Positions 1 through 9,352 of a stretch of DNA of 64,000 nt are shown piece after piece. The DNA is from G963665215 sp963665215 (GTDB taxonomy: Bacteria > Chloroflexota > Dehalococcoidia > Lucifugimonadales > CAUZJF01). The first letter of the stretch is position 1, and every line of letters starts with the position of its first letter. The notes under the pieces were generated by a model, which was not told the origin of the DNA, made no database searches, and worked only from the letters and a program-made list of their open reading frames with translations. The translations under genes and the position numbers were made by a program. The DNA lies in the NCBI GenBank assembly GCA_963665215.2, contig CAXXWW010000017.1, forward strand, positions 744,001 to 808,000, read 5' to 3'.

Positions 1-384
1 AATGGCCTACTTGCAGATGGGAGCTGCAGTCTACGTAAGACATCAGCGGTAACTTCGCCGCAACTTAGGACCAGCCCATCGGAACTCCTCTGCTACAGCG
101 ACGGTGGACAAGGACGGCAGGATGAGGGCACCCGGAACGAATGCTCTAGTAGAGAGGCAACCCACCAGTGCTCAGTCACACCTGATTTGGTTTGTCCGGC
201 GGGAGAGTGCAGAGAGGGTGCAACCCTCTTTGGTAGGGGTCTGGGGATTCCCCCAAAACCCTCAGGGCGGGCGGGTGGGAAGAAGAACCATTCATTTCAC
301 CCGTGACGGAGCACTACCGGTAGCCGCGCCAGCAGCTAAATCCGCATCTACTATGCTGGATACTCTGGCCCAACAGACTGATGC
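1..384. other. No recognisable gene
   Basis: No open frame in this stretch gives a convincing protein. It contains G/C-rich short inverted runs around 225-270 but nothing I can name. Confidence 0.4.
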
Positions 385-516
385 TCGTTTCCTCCGTCGG
401 GCCAGGCTGATGTAATATAACATGTCTTCGCCCAGGTTGACCCCGAGAAGCTTGCCGTCATGGTCCGCCACGGGTAGCTGCCTCAAATCGTACCGCTGCA
501 TCAGGCGGACTGGATC
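385..516 (-). pseudogene. CBS-domain fragment
   Basis: About 44 codons on the minus strand read like one half of a CBS domain: an M-R-Y-D-L-R-Q-L-P-V-A-D core followed by G-K-L-L-G-V and a D-M-L-Y-Y-I tail. CBS pairs bind adenosyl ligands and regulate transporters or enzymes. There is no second CBS repeat, no partner domain and no good start, and the frame overlaps the 5' side of the cyclase gene on the other strand. I read it as a remnant of a larger protein, perhaps an MgtE-like transporter or a CBS-only regulator. The assignment rests on a short match by eye. Confidence 0.35.
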
Positions 517-541
517 GATAAGGATGATACAGGAGGCCAAA

Positions 542-1456
542 GTGACTGAAAGAGAGTTACCGAGCCGAGACGAGGTCATGTCCTATCTAAAGGACCACCG
601 CAACTGGGGCCGGTGGGGTGACAAGGGAGGGGCCGGCGCCATAAACCTGATCACCCCGGAAAAGCGAGTCCAGGCCGCCGGACTCGTGAAGAGCGGGCGG
701 ACGGTATCGCTGAGCCGGCCTTTGCCCGTGGAGCCGTCGCGAGAGAACGCGATACCGGTCCAGCACTACATGAAAAAGGAGTATATCGGCAGTTGGGGTG
801 CTTCGTTGGACTTCCTGGGTATCTTTCACCACGGTTTCAGCGTTACCCACATCGACGCCCTCTGTCACAACTGGGACGACGACGGCATGTGGGATGGGCG
901 CGACCCGGAAGTGGAGATAACCTTTAAGGGCGCGCGTTGGGGTTCGGTGGACGAGTGGCGTGACGGCATTTTGACCCGCGGGGTCCTTCTCGACGTACCT
1001 AAGCACCGGGGCGAGCCCTATGTCACCATCGGAAATCCAGTCCATGGCTGGGAGCTGGAGGAGATACTCGAGGAGGAGGGCCTGTCCCTGGAGCCGGGAG
1101 ACGCCGTGGTGGTCAACGGCGGCCGCGAAGCCTACATGGCGGACGGACCGAGGGAGTTCGCGGAGGGCGACCGAATCCCGGTCCTGCACGCCTCCTGCAT
1201 GCCATTCATTCGAGACCACGACGTGGCCCTGCTTGTCTGGGACATCACCGACATCGCACCCAACGAGTACGGCCTTGCCTGGACCGTGCACGGAATCATC
1301 CACGCGTACGGCATTCCGATCCTGGACAACGCGCTGTTGGAGCCTCTTGCGCGGGTGTGCGCCGAGGAGGGGAGATACGAGTTCATGCTTACCGTCAACC
1401 CCCTGGTGGCCGTCGGCGGGACCGGCTCCGCAGTCAACCCCGTCGCGGTGTTCTGA
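542..1456 (+). CDS. Cyclase family protein (kynurenine formamidase-like)
   Basis: A 304-residue protein of the cyclase/arylformamidase family, metal-dependent hydrolases acting on formamides or cyclic esters. The family signature is visible: a His-rich segment 'FHHGFSVTHIDALCHN' supplies the H-x-G/x-x-x-H-x-D metal ligands, with 'GDAVVVNGG' and 'HGIIHAYGIPILDN' further on. The GTG at 542 is chosen because AGGAGG lies at 531-536, five bases upstream, and because the longer ATG-initiated frame adds only non-conserved residues. The exact substrate cannot be told; in related bacteria such genes sit in catabolic loci for aromatic or amide compounds. It stands alone, followed by remnants. Confidence 0.8.
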   Translation: MTERELPSRDEVMSYLKDHRNWGRWGDKGGAGAINLITPEKRVQAAGLVKSGRTVSLSRPLPVEPSRENAIPVQHYMKKEYIGSWGASLDFLGIFHHGFSVTHIDALCHNWDDDGMWDGRDPEVEITFKGARWGSVDEWRDGILTRGVLLDVPKHRGEPYVTIGNPVHGWELEEILEEEGLSLEPGDAVVVNGGREAYMADGPREFAEGDRIPVLHASCMPFIRDHDVALLVWDITDIAPNEYGLAWTVHGIIHAYGIPILDNALLEPLARVCAEEGRYEFMLTVNPLVAVGGTGSAVNPVAVF

Positions 1457-1522
1457 GCGGCCCGTAGACAAGCTCAAAGCGTGCACTGTCCGACATTTAC
1501 ATTCAAGTCGAGGTTTGAGCTG

Positions 1523-1687
1523 AACGGTCGTTTGGCGACGGTCAGGTACGTTGGGGTCGGTACGCCGGAGACCAAATACCCGACGAGGGGCGTAGAACCG
1601 TACGGGAGCGAAGCGTCGGAGAGAGACCAGCAGCTTGTTGAGGGGAAGACTGTGTACCTGGAGAAGGATGTGTCAGAGACCGACAGG
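1523..1687 (+). pseudogene. Staphylococcal-nuclease (SNase) domain fragment
   Basis: About 55 codons match the N-terminal half of thermonuclease-like domains: 'VRYVGVGTPET' corresponds to the strand with the catalytic Arg and the D-T-P-E motif (here G-T-P-E), 'YGSEASER' carries the catalytic Glu, and 'DVSETDR' precedes the expected second Arg. After that point the frame changes and the rest of the OB fold is lost. No start or signal peptide is preserved. I read it as a decayed nuclease gene. Confidence 0.55.
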
Positions 1688-1840
1688 TTGGACGCCTGGC
1701 CGCCCCATGGTGCCCGTCGTTTATCGCGGCGTCGTGGTCGTCCATTAGTTGCCGGAGCAGGCCGGAATGCGTAAACTCAAAGCGCTCAGAAGCCTCTCTC
1801 TGGAGTAGGGACACGATTAAGGCGACATTAGGACGGCATC

Positions 1841-2075
1841 GTGCTCGGCCCCTTTGACCTGGACAACTCACTCGCACACATCGCCGATCTCTTTCATCCT
1901 GAGGTCAAACCGGTCATTCACGATATCATCGGCCCGGACACGGCCTGCGGGGCTGATGATCGGCACGGGAATCGGCTTCGACATCGAGGGGATATGGCGC
2001 CTGGTCGCCAGGGGCGTTCAGTGGTTGCAGGTCGGAAGCGATTTCAGCAACCGTCGAGACCGCGCACTCCATGAT
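1841..2075 (+). pseudogene. HpcH/HpaI-type aldolase fragment, frameshifted
   Basis: Two adjacent frames together read like the C-terminal third of a class II 2-keto-3-deoxy acid aldolase: 'LGPFDLDNSLAHIADLFHPE' in the first frame (the G-P-x-D-L-x-x-S-L motif) and, after a shift near 1945, 'GIWRLVARGVQWLQVGSDF' in the next (the terminal G-S-D motif). These enzymes cleave 2-keto-3-deoxy sugar acids or 4-hydroxy-2-ketoacids to pyruvate and an aldehyde. The N-terminal barrel with the catalytic Arg and metal ligands is missing. It lies just upstream of a hydroxyacid dehydrogenase gene, a plausible former partner. Confidence 0.5.
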
Positions 2076-2119
2076 CAAGACGCTGAGGTAATGATCTCTA
2101 GGGATTTCGGAGGTGCTCC

Positions 2120-3217
2120 ATGGGCGTGACACACGGGAACGGAAAATGGGGATCGCAGACCTTTGACGTAGGCATGACGGATGATGGCATCTATGACAAG
2201 ATCATGGGAACGGAATCGGCCAGGGCCATGCTGGACGGTGCCCGAGGTCTGAAAGTTGGGAAGCTCCCAGCCAAGAAACGGGTTGCGATCGACCCGAAAC
2301 AGCTCGACAGGTTCGATGCCGTCCCCGCCGGCGGACCCTTGTTCACCCGGGAGAGCGTATCGAGCGCCGAGCGCTGCACGCTGATCGTTCGCTTCGGAGC
2401 CGGGTATGACCTGGTGGATCTCGACGCCTGCACCGACGCAGGGATTATCGTAGCGACGACACCTATGGGGATCCGACGAGCGATGGCGACGGCGGCCCTC
2501 ACGTTCATCCTGGCACTCAGCGTCAGGCTCTTCGACAAGAGAAACCTCGTCTACTCGGGCTCTTGGACGCAGGCGGACGGACCCGAGTACCGCGGGGTGG
2601 GCCTGGAGGGGCGAACTCTCGGCTACATCGGCCTGGGGAACATCGGCCAGGAGCTGCACGCGCTGATCGCTCCATTCGGCATGAAGTACCTCGTCTACGA
2701 CCCGTACCTCGACGACGAGGTGGCCAAGACTCTCGGCGTTCGGAAGACGGATCTCGATACGCTGCTCAAACGGTCCGACTTTGTCAGTATCCAGTGCCTT
2801 CTGACGGAGGAGACGCACCATCTGATCGGAGCGCGTGAGCTGGAGCTGATGAAGCCGACAGCGTACCTGATCAACGTCGCCCGCGGGGCCATCGTCGATC
2901 AGCGAGCGCTGGCCGAAGCGCTGGCGGTGAAGCGCATCAAAGGAGCCGGGCTCGATGCACTGGAAAGGGAACCCATCGACGCGGATGATCCTCTGCTCGA
3001 TCTCGACAACGTCATCGTCACGCCTCATGCCCTCGGCTACACGGACCACATGACCCAGCTCTGTGCCGAGGGTTGTGTCCAGGCGTCACTGGCCGTCATG
3101 CGCGGGGAGTTTCCTCAGGCGGTGATCAACCGTGACGTGCTGGAGAGCCCGAAGCTCAATGAGAAGCTGGGGAGGCTGCGCGAGCGATACACTGCTCTCG
3201 AAGCCGCCGGGACCTAG
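2120..3217 (+). CDS. D-isomer specific 2-hydroxyacid dehydrogenase
   Basis: A 365-residue NAD-dependent oxidoreductase that interconverts 2-hydroxy and 2-keto acids. The Rossmann fold is marked by 'LGYIGLGNIGQEL' with an acidic residue about 19 positions later ('VYDPYLDD'). The catalytic triad of the family is present: Arg in 'NVARGAIVD', Glu in 'ALEREPIDADDPL' and His in 'VTPHALGYTD'. GGAGG at 2109-2113 supports the ATG at 2120. It is slightly longer than the usual 310-340 residues because of N-terminal and C-terminal tails. SerA, glyoxylate reductase and D-lactate dehydrogenase belong to this family; I cannot choose among substrates. An aldolase remnant lies directly upstream. Confidence 0.85.
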   Translation: MGVTHGNGKWGSQTFDVGMTDDGIYDKIMGTESARAMLDGARGLKVGKLPAKKRVAIDPKQLDRFDAVPAGGPLFTRESVSSAERCTLIVRFGAGYDLVDLDACTDAGIIVATTPMGIRRAMATAALTFILALSVRLFDKRNLVYSGSWTQADGPEYRGVGLEGRTLGYIGLGNIGQELHALIAPFGMKYLVYDPYLDDEVAKTLGVRKTDLDTLLKRSDFVSIQCLLTEETHHLIGARELELMKPTAYLINVARGAIVDQRALAEALAVKRIKGAGLDALEREPIDADDPLLDLDNVIVTPHALGYTDHMTQLCAEGCVQASLAVMRGEFPQAVINRDVLESPKLNEKLGRLRERYTALEAAGT

Positions 3218-3456
3218 GCGAAGATTCTGCCTCCATGGGGAATGTAAGGGTCGATCCCCTGCACGTGATAGTGTTTTGCTGCGATGTGCTCATGCACGTG
3301 GGTCTGTCGTCCGAAGATGCCCAAGTGAGTATTGAACAGGCTGGGAAATTCAGGTTTGGGTGAGGATTGGTCTGGGACTCCAAGACCGTTTTCTCTGGCG
3401 GTATCTCCGATTTAGGGGCGCCAGGGCTACCGCATGCCCCGTGACGAAGCACTAGA

Positions 3457-4701
3457 CTATGCCAGGCGGAAGGAGCTGCCGGCGATGTGGCGTGTCCCCC
3501 CGAAGTTATTGCCATCGTCCTCCATGAAGTAGTAGGCCGTGAAGATGCGCCCGTCATCTAATTGGGTCGCCACCGGGTAGCCCAGGTCCCAATCGCTGGC
3601 GTCGGCCCGGATGACCGCTTCGGTTGACCACGTACCACCGTCGTCCTCGCTGACAATCAAGCCCATTCCGAACGGGACTTTTCTTCGACCGAAGATCACG
3701 ACAATGCGTCCATCGCGCAGTTGCAGGGGCCAGGGCGAACGATAGTGGACACCGTGGTGCCTGGCCCCCGACCAGGCGTATTGACGGCTCAACGACGCCC
3801 AAGGCGATTGGCCCCAGGCCACAATTGGCTTCGGCTCGCTCCAACTATAGCCGCCATCGTCGGAGTAACTCATTTGAATTATGTTGTGACGCAGTGCACC
3901 CACATTGAGCATGTAGCACTGCAACCGGCCGCTGGGCAGCAGGATCAAGCATTGGTAAACGGGCCGCCCCAGACCCGTTGGGTCGCTTGCCACTTCGGCC
4001 ACGTACTCCCAGGTGAGGCCACTATCGTCAGAGCAGTAGACAGCCACGCCGCCCGGACTCACACGCTCTACCTGCTTGAACATGGGGTCCCAGAAGGCCA
4101 TCGCGGCCATGAGCGTACCGTCGGGGAACTGCACCGGCGGATAGCCATTTTTGTCAACGCTCCCCCAAAAGGGATGAGTGACACGCGTGGGCACCTCCTC
4201 CCATGTGCGGCCCCGGTACCCTGACCGGAAGGCGAAGCATTCTAGGGTGGGTTGGGGTTCTCCATGCTCCTCGGCACGCCAGGCCGGTCTCGGCGGACCG
4301 GTTGCCGCTTTGGTAAAGTACACTGCCGCATCCGGGCTGGTGAGGTCGATCTGTTCCCGGGCCACATCAGGCTCGTCAGCCCGGTATAAGATCGCACGTT
4401 TTTCCTCGATGGGACGAGACTCATCCCACACCACCACGTCGTGTTCTCTCGGCCAGGTCTCGCCGCCATCGAGAGACCGCTGGAGTAGAATCTTTGCACG
4501 GCTCGCGTAGCCGGTCGTAAAGGAATGGTCGACGTCGTCCCGGACCTCGTACCGGGACGACGCGTGGGAATGCAGCACCGCGATCTCGCCGTTGCCATAG
4601 TTAAAGATACCGCTTTGGTGCGGATGCCCGCAGTACCTGTCCTTGCTATAGCAGAGCTTGATGTGGCGCATATCTGTGAGCTCTGGTGTGACACGGTTCA
4701 T
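3457..4701 (-). CDS. Sialidase/BNR-repeat protein, copy 1
   Basis: A 414-residue six-bladed propeller of the sialidase superfamily. Four Asp-box repeats (S-x-D-x-G-x-T-W) are visible: 'RSLDGGETW', 'CSDDSGLTW', 'YSDDGGYSW' and 'VSEDDGGTW'. An Arg-rich 'YRSPWPLQL' segment could carry one of the carboxylate-binding arginines. No signal peptide or membrane segment is seen, so it is probably cytoplasmic. The ATG at 4701 is preferred over 4731 because a GGAG precedes it and because the paralogue at 17772-18959 starts at the same point. The last 120 or so codons are nearly identical in DNA to that paralogue whereas the rest has diverged. True sialidase activity is not assured; many BNR proteins act on other sugars. 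Confidence 0.75.
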   Translation of the reverse strand: MNRVTPELTDMRHIKLCYSKDRYCGHPHQSGIFNYGNGEIAVLHSHASSRYEVRDDVDHSFTTGYASRAKILLQRSLDGGETWPREHDVVVWDESRPIEEKRAILYRADEPDVAREQIDLTSPDAAVYFTKAATGPPRPAWRAEEHGEPQPTLECFAFRSGYRGRTWEEVPTRVTHPFWGSVDKNGYPPVQFPDGTLMAAMAFWDPMFKQVERVSPGGVAVYCSDDSGLTWEYVAEVASDPTGLGRPVYQCLILLPSGRLQCYMLNVGALRHNIIQMSYSDDGGYSWSEPKPIVAWGQSPWASLSRQYAWSGARHHGVHYRSPWPLQLRDGRIVVIFGRRKVPFGMGLIVSEDDGGTWSTEAVIRADASDWDLGYPVATQLDDGRIFTAYYFMEDDGNNFGGTRHIAGSSFRLA

Positions 4702-4773
4702 GATGACCTCTCCTAAACCGAGAGTTCCCATTCTAAACTGCGGGGGTGCAGAGGACCCACATTCCTTGACGAG

Positions 4774-4992
4774 GCGGATGGTACTGGCACCTTAGTTTGA
4801 AGTGCATCATGCCTCCCTGTAACCCCCGAACCCCTCGTTACAGGTCCTCCGGCCGGTACAGCAGGGCACCGCCGTGGACGCCCGTACGCGGATCGTCGAT
4901 GATGTCCCCTTAGAACGGTGTCAAACGACCTACCACCCCCAGGAAATCACCCTAATATTGAGAGCCGTGTCAGCGCGAACAAAAGGGGTGGC
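4774..4992. repeat. Dispersed intergenic repeat, copy A, with a 118-base insert
   Basis: Bases 4774-4795 and 4909-4992 match the continuous stretch 22431-22529 (for example GATGGTACTGGCA, CTTAGAAC and CCTAATAT in the same order). In copy A the two parts are separated by about 113 bases and CTTAG occurs at both junctions (4791-4795 and 4909-4913), as if a fragment had been inserted with a 5-base duplication. The insert on the minus strand reads as the last 22 codons of some protein ending R-P-E-D-L-stop. Confidence 0.5.
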
Positions 4993-6082
4993 CCTGCTTC
5001 AACTGGCCTTCTGATCCGAGTGTCCTGGAGTCGAATCCCAGCCGGCCCACTCACCCCTTCTGGCTCGGCGTCGAGCAGGGTGGCTCTGCCGACAACCCTC
5101 CACCTGCCATCTTCCTGGGCCAGAAGGAAGTACGCAGGTAAGGGGATGTCGCCTATGTCCAGCCGGGTGTCCAGCACGGCCAGGCGGTCCCCCAGATAAA
5201 GGGCGTTCACGTCCGTCAGGGCGATCTGCACCCCGTGCAGCCTGGTGTAGGCCAGGTGCATCAGGACCGCCTGAGTCTCCTCCACAGTGGCCGGGACGCT
5301 GGCCTCAAGCAGAGCCTCAGCGTCGTAGGCGTTCCAGGCCTGGAAGTACCTGGTCATGGCATCGCGTACCGCGAATAGCCGGCCATCGTCGTCGGAATCA
5401 TCGCTCTCCTGGGGAAGACCCGGCACGAAGACCCCGACGGAGGAGACTTGGGGCAGAGGGTACCTGGGCTCCAGACGCAGGGCCTCTTCAAAGGCCGCCA
5501 CGGCATCACTCCAGAGGCCCTTGCTCACCCAGATCGCCCCCAGGTTCAGGTGCGGATAGTGGGGGGAGGCGTATCGTCTTGCGGTCATTGCCTTTTCCAG
5601 CCAGGGTATGGCCTCATCCAACCGGCCCATACCCTGTAGATAGGCCCCAATGTCGTTGTAGGGGTTGCCGAGGTCGGGGTCGAGCTTGATGGCCTTCCTC
5701 CCCTCGGCGATGGCAAGTTGGGACTGGCCCATCAAGCTATAGGTCCATCCCAGGAAGGTGTGGGCCTCAGCGGTGGGGAAGGCCTCGATCGAGCGCTGAT
5801 AGGTCTCGACGGCCTCGGCAAACCGGCCTTCGAACTGTAGGTCGCTGGCATCTTCGAATAGCCCCACGGCCCTCTGCCAGCTCGCGGTGGCGCCCGCCCG
5901 GGGAGTGGGGATCGCTATGGCCGAACGGGGGGACGGTATGGGGGAGAGGGCTGGTGGGTAGGGGAGACGGGTGAGGGGGCAGGTGCTGGCTCACGATCCG
6001 CCTGAGGCTGCGCGCAGGCCACGGAAACCGCCATGACAGCGAGGAGCAGAGCCAAGAATCTGAGAGGGCCACGGCGTTGCAT
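4947..6082 (-). pseudogene. TPR lipoprotein with SnoaL-like domain, one frameshift
   Basis: Read from 6082 the gene starts with a lipoprotein signal peptide ('LLAVMAVSVAC', cleavage before Cys22), then a Pro-rich linker that ends in a stop after 55 codons. One missing base in a C-rich tract (minus-strand run around 5927-5944) would join it to the following 306-codon frame. That frame holds three or four tetratricopeptide repeats (for example 'AHTFLGWTYSLMGQSQLAIA' and 'HLNLGAIWVSKGLWSDAVAA') and then an NTF2/SnoaL-like domain ending near 'GRWRVVGRATLLDAE'. The intact product would be a membrane-anchored scaffold or transport-associated lipoprotein. The last 20 codons run into repeat DNA. The frameshift lies at homopolymers, so a sequencing error is possible. 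Confidence 0.6.
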
Positions 6083-6191
6083 GGGCCCAATGCCACACGG
6101 GGCCGGGCCCGGTTGTTGCGGGGGACGATGGTGGTAGGGGGTTATGGGGTGCCTGTGGAAGCAGCTCAGCGGTTATTGGTAAGACCCGCTC

Positions 6192-7106
6192 TCACGTCGC
6201 GTAATCGTCAGAGTTATTTTTTCGCCAGTTCGGAAGGTAACCTTCAGTTCTCCCAAATCCATACGATGGACCTATCTGGTTCACGCTTTTCCAGGGCCAT
6301 GCCTGTCCTCCTATTATCCGAAACTGATCTCCCCTCCCACACAGCCAGTACAACATATGAGCAACGTATCTGGCGACGCGATGGCCGCCGTAGTCGGCTG
6401 TATGGAAGTCAAAGTCCGGCTCAACAATCCAGTCTCTCTCCGGAGGTACCGTGCGCCAGTAGCTGTACTTCAGCATATGCCGCACACCCTTGGCGGTGGA
6501 CTCGCTTTTGCGATGTAGGATACTTTGAGAGTGAATGACAAGCGACCCGGCGGGGCCGGCAGTTACCACGCCTTTGTCCTCCGCTTCACGGTGGGTGGGA
6601 CCGATATGTGACCCGGGTAATACCTCGGTTGGGCCCAACTCCAGCGGGGTATCCTGGGGATAGTAGAACAGCTCCAGGAAATTAACTTCGGGTCCAAATA
6701 CACAGTCAGCATCATGATGCCACGCTCCGGCTGGACCCGGATGTTCACCGGTGTGCTTACTTGTTAGAACCGGCAGCCCCACGTCCTTGCCGAGCAGTGA
6801 CCGCAACGCACCCGCTACTTGTGGATTGAGAATGACATTCTCGTTGAACCAGTCCTCAAGAAGTAATGTGCTTTGTTCATTACTAGAGTTACGAATTCTT
6901 TCCAGGTCCTCATTTGTAAGACCCTCGGGAATGAAACTGGGGTTGGCGGGCATTTCCCCATTCAGGAAGTCGCACGTACGCTGATTGGTCTCGTCATCGA
7001 CGGCTCCCTCCAGGACCAGAAAACCATCTCTGCAGAAATCCAGGACCTGGTTGTCGGTTAGGGAGGGTTCGCAGTCAAATGTTCGAGCTACCTTGTCGTA
7101 GTTCAT
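6192..7106 (-). CDS. Phytanoyl-CoA dioxygenase family protein (PhyH)
   Basis: A 304-residue Fe(II)/2-oxoglutarate-dependent oxygenase that would hydroxylate an organic substrate with release of CO2 and succinate. The double-stranded beta-helix ligands are visible: the H-x-D pair in 'GAWHHDADC', a distal His in 'GSLVIHSQSILHRKSES', and a following Arg ('KGVRHMLKYSYWR') suited to bind 2-oxoglutarate. Length is normal for the family. The ribosome site upstream of 7106 is weak (GTGGGG). No neighbour suggests the substrate; the family is abundant in marine and sponge-associated Chloroflexota and is often linked to breakdown of recalcitrant carbon. Confidence 0.8.
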   Translation of the reverse strand: MNYDKVARTFDCEPSLTDNQVLDFCRDGFLVLEGAVDDETNQRTCDFLNGEMPANPSFIPEGLTNEDLERIRNSSNEQSTLLLEDWFNENVILNPQVAGALRSLLGKDVGLPVLTSKHTGEHPGPAGAWHHDADCVFGPEVNFLELFYYPQDTPLELGPTEVLPGSHIGPTHREAEDKGVVTAGPAGSLVIHSQSILHRKSESTAKGVRHMLKYSYWRTVPPERDWIVEPDFDFHTADYGGHRVARYVAHMLYWLCGRGDQFRIIGGQAWPWKSVNQIGPSYGFGRTEGYLPNWRKNNSDDYAT

Positions 7107-7281
7107 TGGAAATTACCCCACTTTTTGATTTGCGAGCCGATTACTGCTCGCTCAACTTTGGGCCCATCATCGTCCACATTGGTCACTAAAAGCGCGCCCA
7201 TTGGCAGGGTGCTGATTCGACGCAGGCGGACGACCATCCCCCTGGCGCTCTACCTGGCCGAGCCTGATGCTCCTATAGATG
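7107..7281. other. Intergenic, nothing recognised
   Basis: Short spacer between the dioxygenase start and the IS110 transposase stop. I see no gene or terminator in it. Confidence 0.4.
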
Positions 7282-8522
7282 TCAAGGAGTGCTGTGGGAT
7301 AGGGCTGAGTTCCGTAGGACGGAGAAGACCTCGCGAGCGACATAGCGTTTGAGGCAGCGGATCACCTCAGCCTTGCTCATTCCCTCGGTGGTGCGACGAC
7401 GCATGTATGCCTGGGTCCGCTCATCATGACGAAGTCTGACGACAACAATGCGATGGAGTGCCGCGTTGGCCTGGCGGTGGCCGCCTCGGTTGAGCCGATG
7501 CCTGTTGGTCTTGCCGGAGGAAGCAGGGATGGGATTGACACCGCACAGGGAGGCGAAGGCAGCCTCGGAGTGGAGGCGGTCAGGGTTACTCCCGGCAGCA
7601 ATGAGGAGGGTCGCCGCCGTGTCTGGTCCTATGCCGAAGCCATCCACCAGGGCTGGGGCTGCCGTCCGTGTGAGTCGTTGGATCTCGGCCTCCAGGTCCT
7701 TTATCTCATTACCGAGTTGACGGTAGCGACGGGCAAGGGAGCGAAGAGCATACTTGATTCCCTCGTAAAAACCCGTTTTGAGGAAGTTCCAGCGATTTAG
7801 CACATCTGCGCGCTACCGTATGTTGGGGTAGTGTGCGGAACAGAGACTGTATATTGTACCCAGGTGTGGGTACGTTTGTTCTAATTCAACCTACACAGAC
7901 TTTTTACGAGAGAATCATACTTGGCCGCCGCGGTGGGACCCTCCATACGACCAAGCCGGAAGCTCTTGGACCGGGTGACAAGGGCACCAGCGGTGAGGCC
8001 AGTGAGGTGCTCACGAAGCCGGGCCGGGGCCGTGACAACCAGGGCCTTCATCTGGTTGATTGCCTGGGTGCGAGCCTTGACGGCCGAGTCCTTGGTGCTC
8101 TTGAACATACGGATCATTTCGACTTCACCCTCACCTGACTTGGGAGTGGCATCGGCTACTCCGGCAAGCACGGCACGCGCTGCCATCTCCGCATCAGTGG
8201 GATCGCTCTTCCCCTTCCGATAGCGGGTTGACCGGTCGGGCCGGTTGACCTCCACTACGGTATGGCCCCTACTGGTCAGGAATCGGGCGACTCCGGCACC
8301 GTAGGAACCGGTGCCTTCAATCCCGAAGGCATGAATCTCTCCCAGGCCCCGGGACCACCGTTCGAGCTCCAAATACCCATGGGTGGTCGCCACTGTGTGA
8401 AGCTCCCCTAGGCGGACCCCCTGACGGTCAATGGCCACCGCCACATGCTCATCCTGGTGGGTGTCGACTCCGACGACCAGCTCAACACCACGACTACCTT
8501 TATGACCGACGACTCCTATCAT
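7282..8522 (-). pseudogene. IS110-family transposase, broken
   Basis: The N-terminal part (8522 down to 7881, 213 codons) holds the DEDD RuvC-like domain: Asp in 'VVGVDTHQDEH', Glu in 'GIEGTGSYGAG' and the paired Asp in 'KSDPTDAEMAAR'. The C-terminal part (from 7803) holds the Tnp-20 domain with the serine nucleophile region 'FASLCGVNPIPASSGKTNRH'. The two parts are in different frames and are separated by about 77 bases containing the inverted repeat GTACCCA-n4-TGGGTAC, which the family does not have there. The element is therefore inactive. A GGGAGG ribosome site precedes 8522. IS110 enzymes are guided by a bridge RNA from the non-coding end, which for this copy would lie at about 8523-8760. 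Confidence 0.8.
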
Positions 8523-9141
8523 TTCTACCTCCCGGAGGATTGCGCGCCGGCCAGGTGAGCGGACAAGACTGCGATGGGGCGTGGGGCCAGGCTCCTATAA
8601 GGTCACTGCTCGCCTTGCCGAGGGCACTTCTGGCGCCACCTCGAATCGAGTCGACAGATCAGGCTGAAGGCATGATGCCAGTCTCAGAAAGGGTCAGGCC
8701 CGAGCCGAGGTGGCCCGGGATTCATCATCGCAGTCTCAGAACTGGCCTTTGAAGGCAATCTGTTCCTTCCTCTCCCTCGAAGGGAGAGGATTCAGGTGAG
8801 GGTGGTCCGACTAGCGGCCGCAATCGTCCACACCGTGAATCCATATGCCGACTTTCGTCGGCACCCCCTCATCCTAGCCTTCTCCCGCCAGGGGAGAAGG
8901 GACTTTTAGGACAGGCTCCGTCTAGGAAGGATTCGGTAATCATATCTGAGGGTCACCCCTTCGACAAGCTCAGGGCGAACGGTTGGTTTATAGCTCCGTT
9001 CGTGGTGAGCCTGTCGAACCACGCCTCCGCATTCCACCTTTTGGTGCAAAGCCCGACGAGAGCCATGGTATTGTCACTCACGGATGCCGTCAACCGGGCG
9101 CATTGCATACATAGTAGCCAAGCTCATCGCCCAACTCGAGG
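8523..9141. repeat. Gene-free stretch with palindromic repeats and a truncated MITE copy
   Basis: Contains the hairpin CTCTCCCTCGAAGGGAGAGG (about 8768-8787), the REP-like unit at 8864-8903 (TAGCCTTCTCCCGCC-AGG-GGAGAAGG, also at 24583-24620), and at 8956-9054 a copy of the GGCTTTGCAC-ended repeat that lacks its left end (it starts at CCCTTCGACAAGCTCAGG and ends at GGTGCAAAGCC). No coding frame is convincing here. Confidence 0.7.
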
Positions 9142-9352
9142 TTACATCTGGCCCTGTACAGGGATCGGCGGCTCGACGTAGACGATTCGCAGCTCGACTT
9201 GAAGCAGCACGCGGTCAGCCGTAAGCGGCCTGAAGTGGCGGTCCATCGTGACCTCAAGGTCGTTTTCGCCCTGGCGGACGAGGTCCAGGGGCAGGTCGAA
9301 ATGGAACCAATAGTAGGTGCTGATACGCTCGGGCAGGCCCCCTCTGTGGGCC
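9142..9352 (-). pseudogene. C-terminal fragment of unidentified protein cut by IS481
   Basis: About 69 codons ending at a stop at 9142 encode a beta-rich tail ('YYWFHFDLPLDLVRQGENDL', then 'LLQVELRIVYVEPP'), typical of a C-terminal beta-sandwich. The frame is interrupted at 9353 by the left end of the IS481 element, and I do not find the missing 5' part on the other side of it, so more than a clean insertion has happened. I do not recognise the family. Confidence 0.45.

Noticed and set aside
587..1486. 299-codon open frame antisense to the cyclase gene
   Set aside because: Shadow of the cyclase frame; no domain or start signal.
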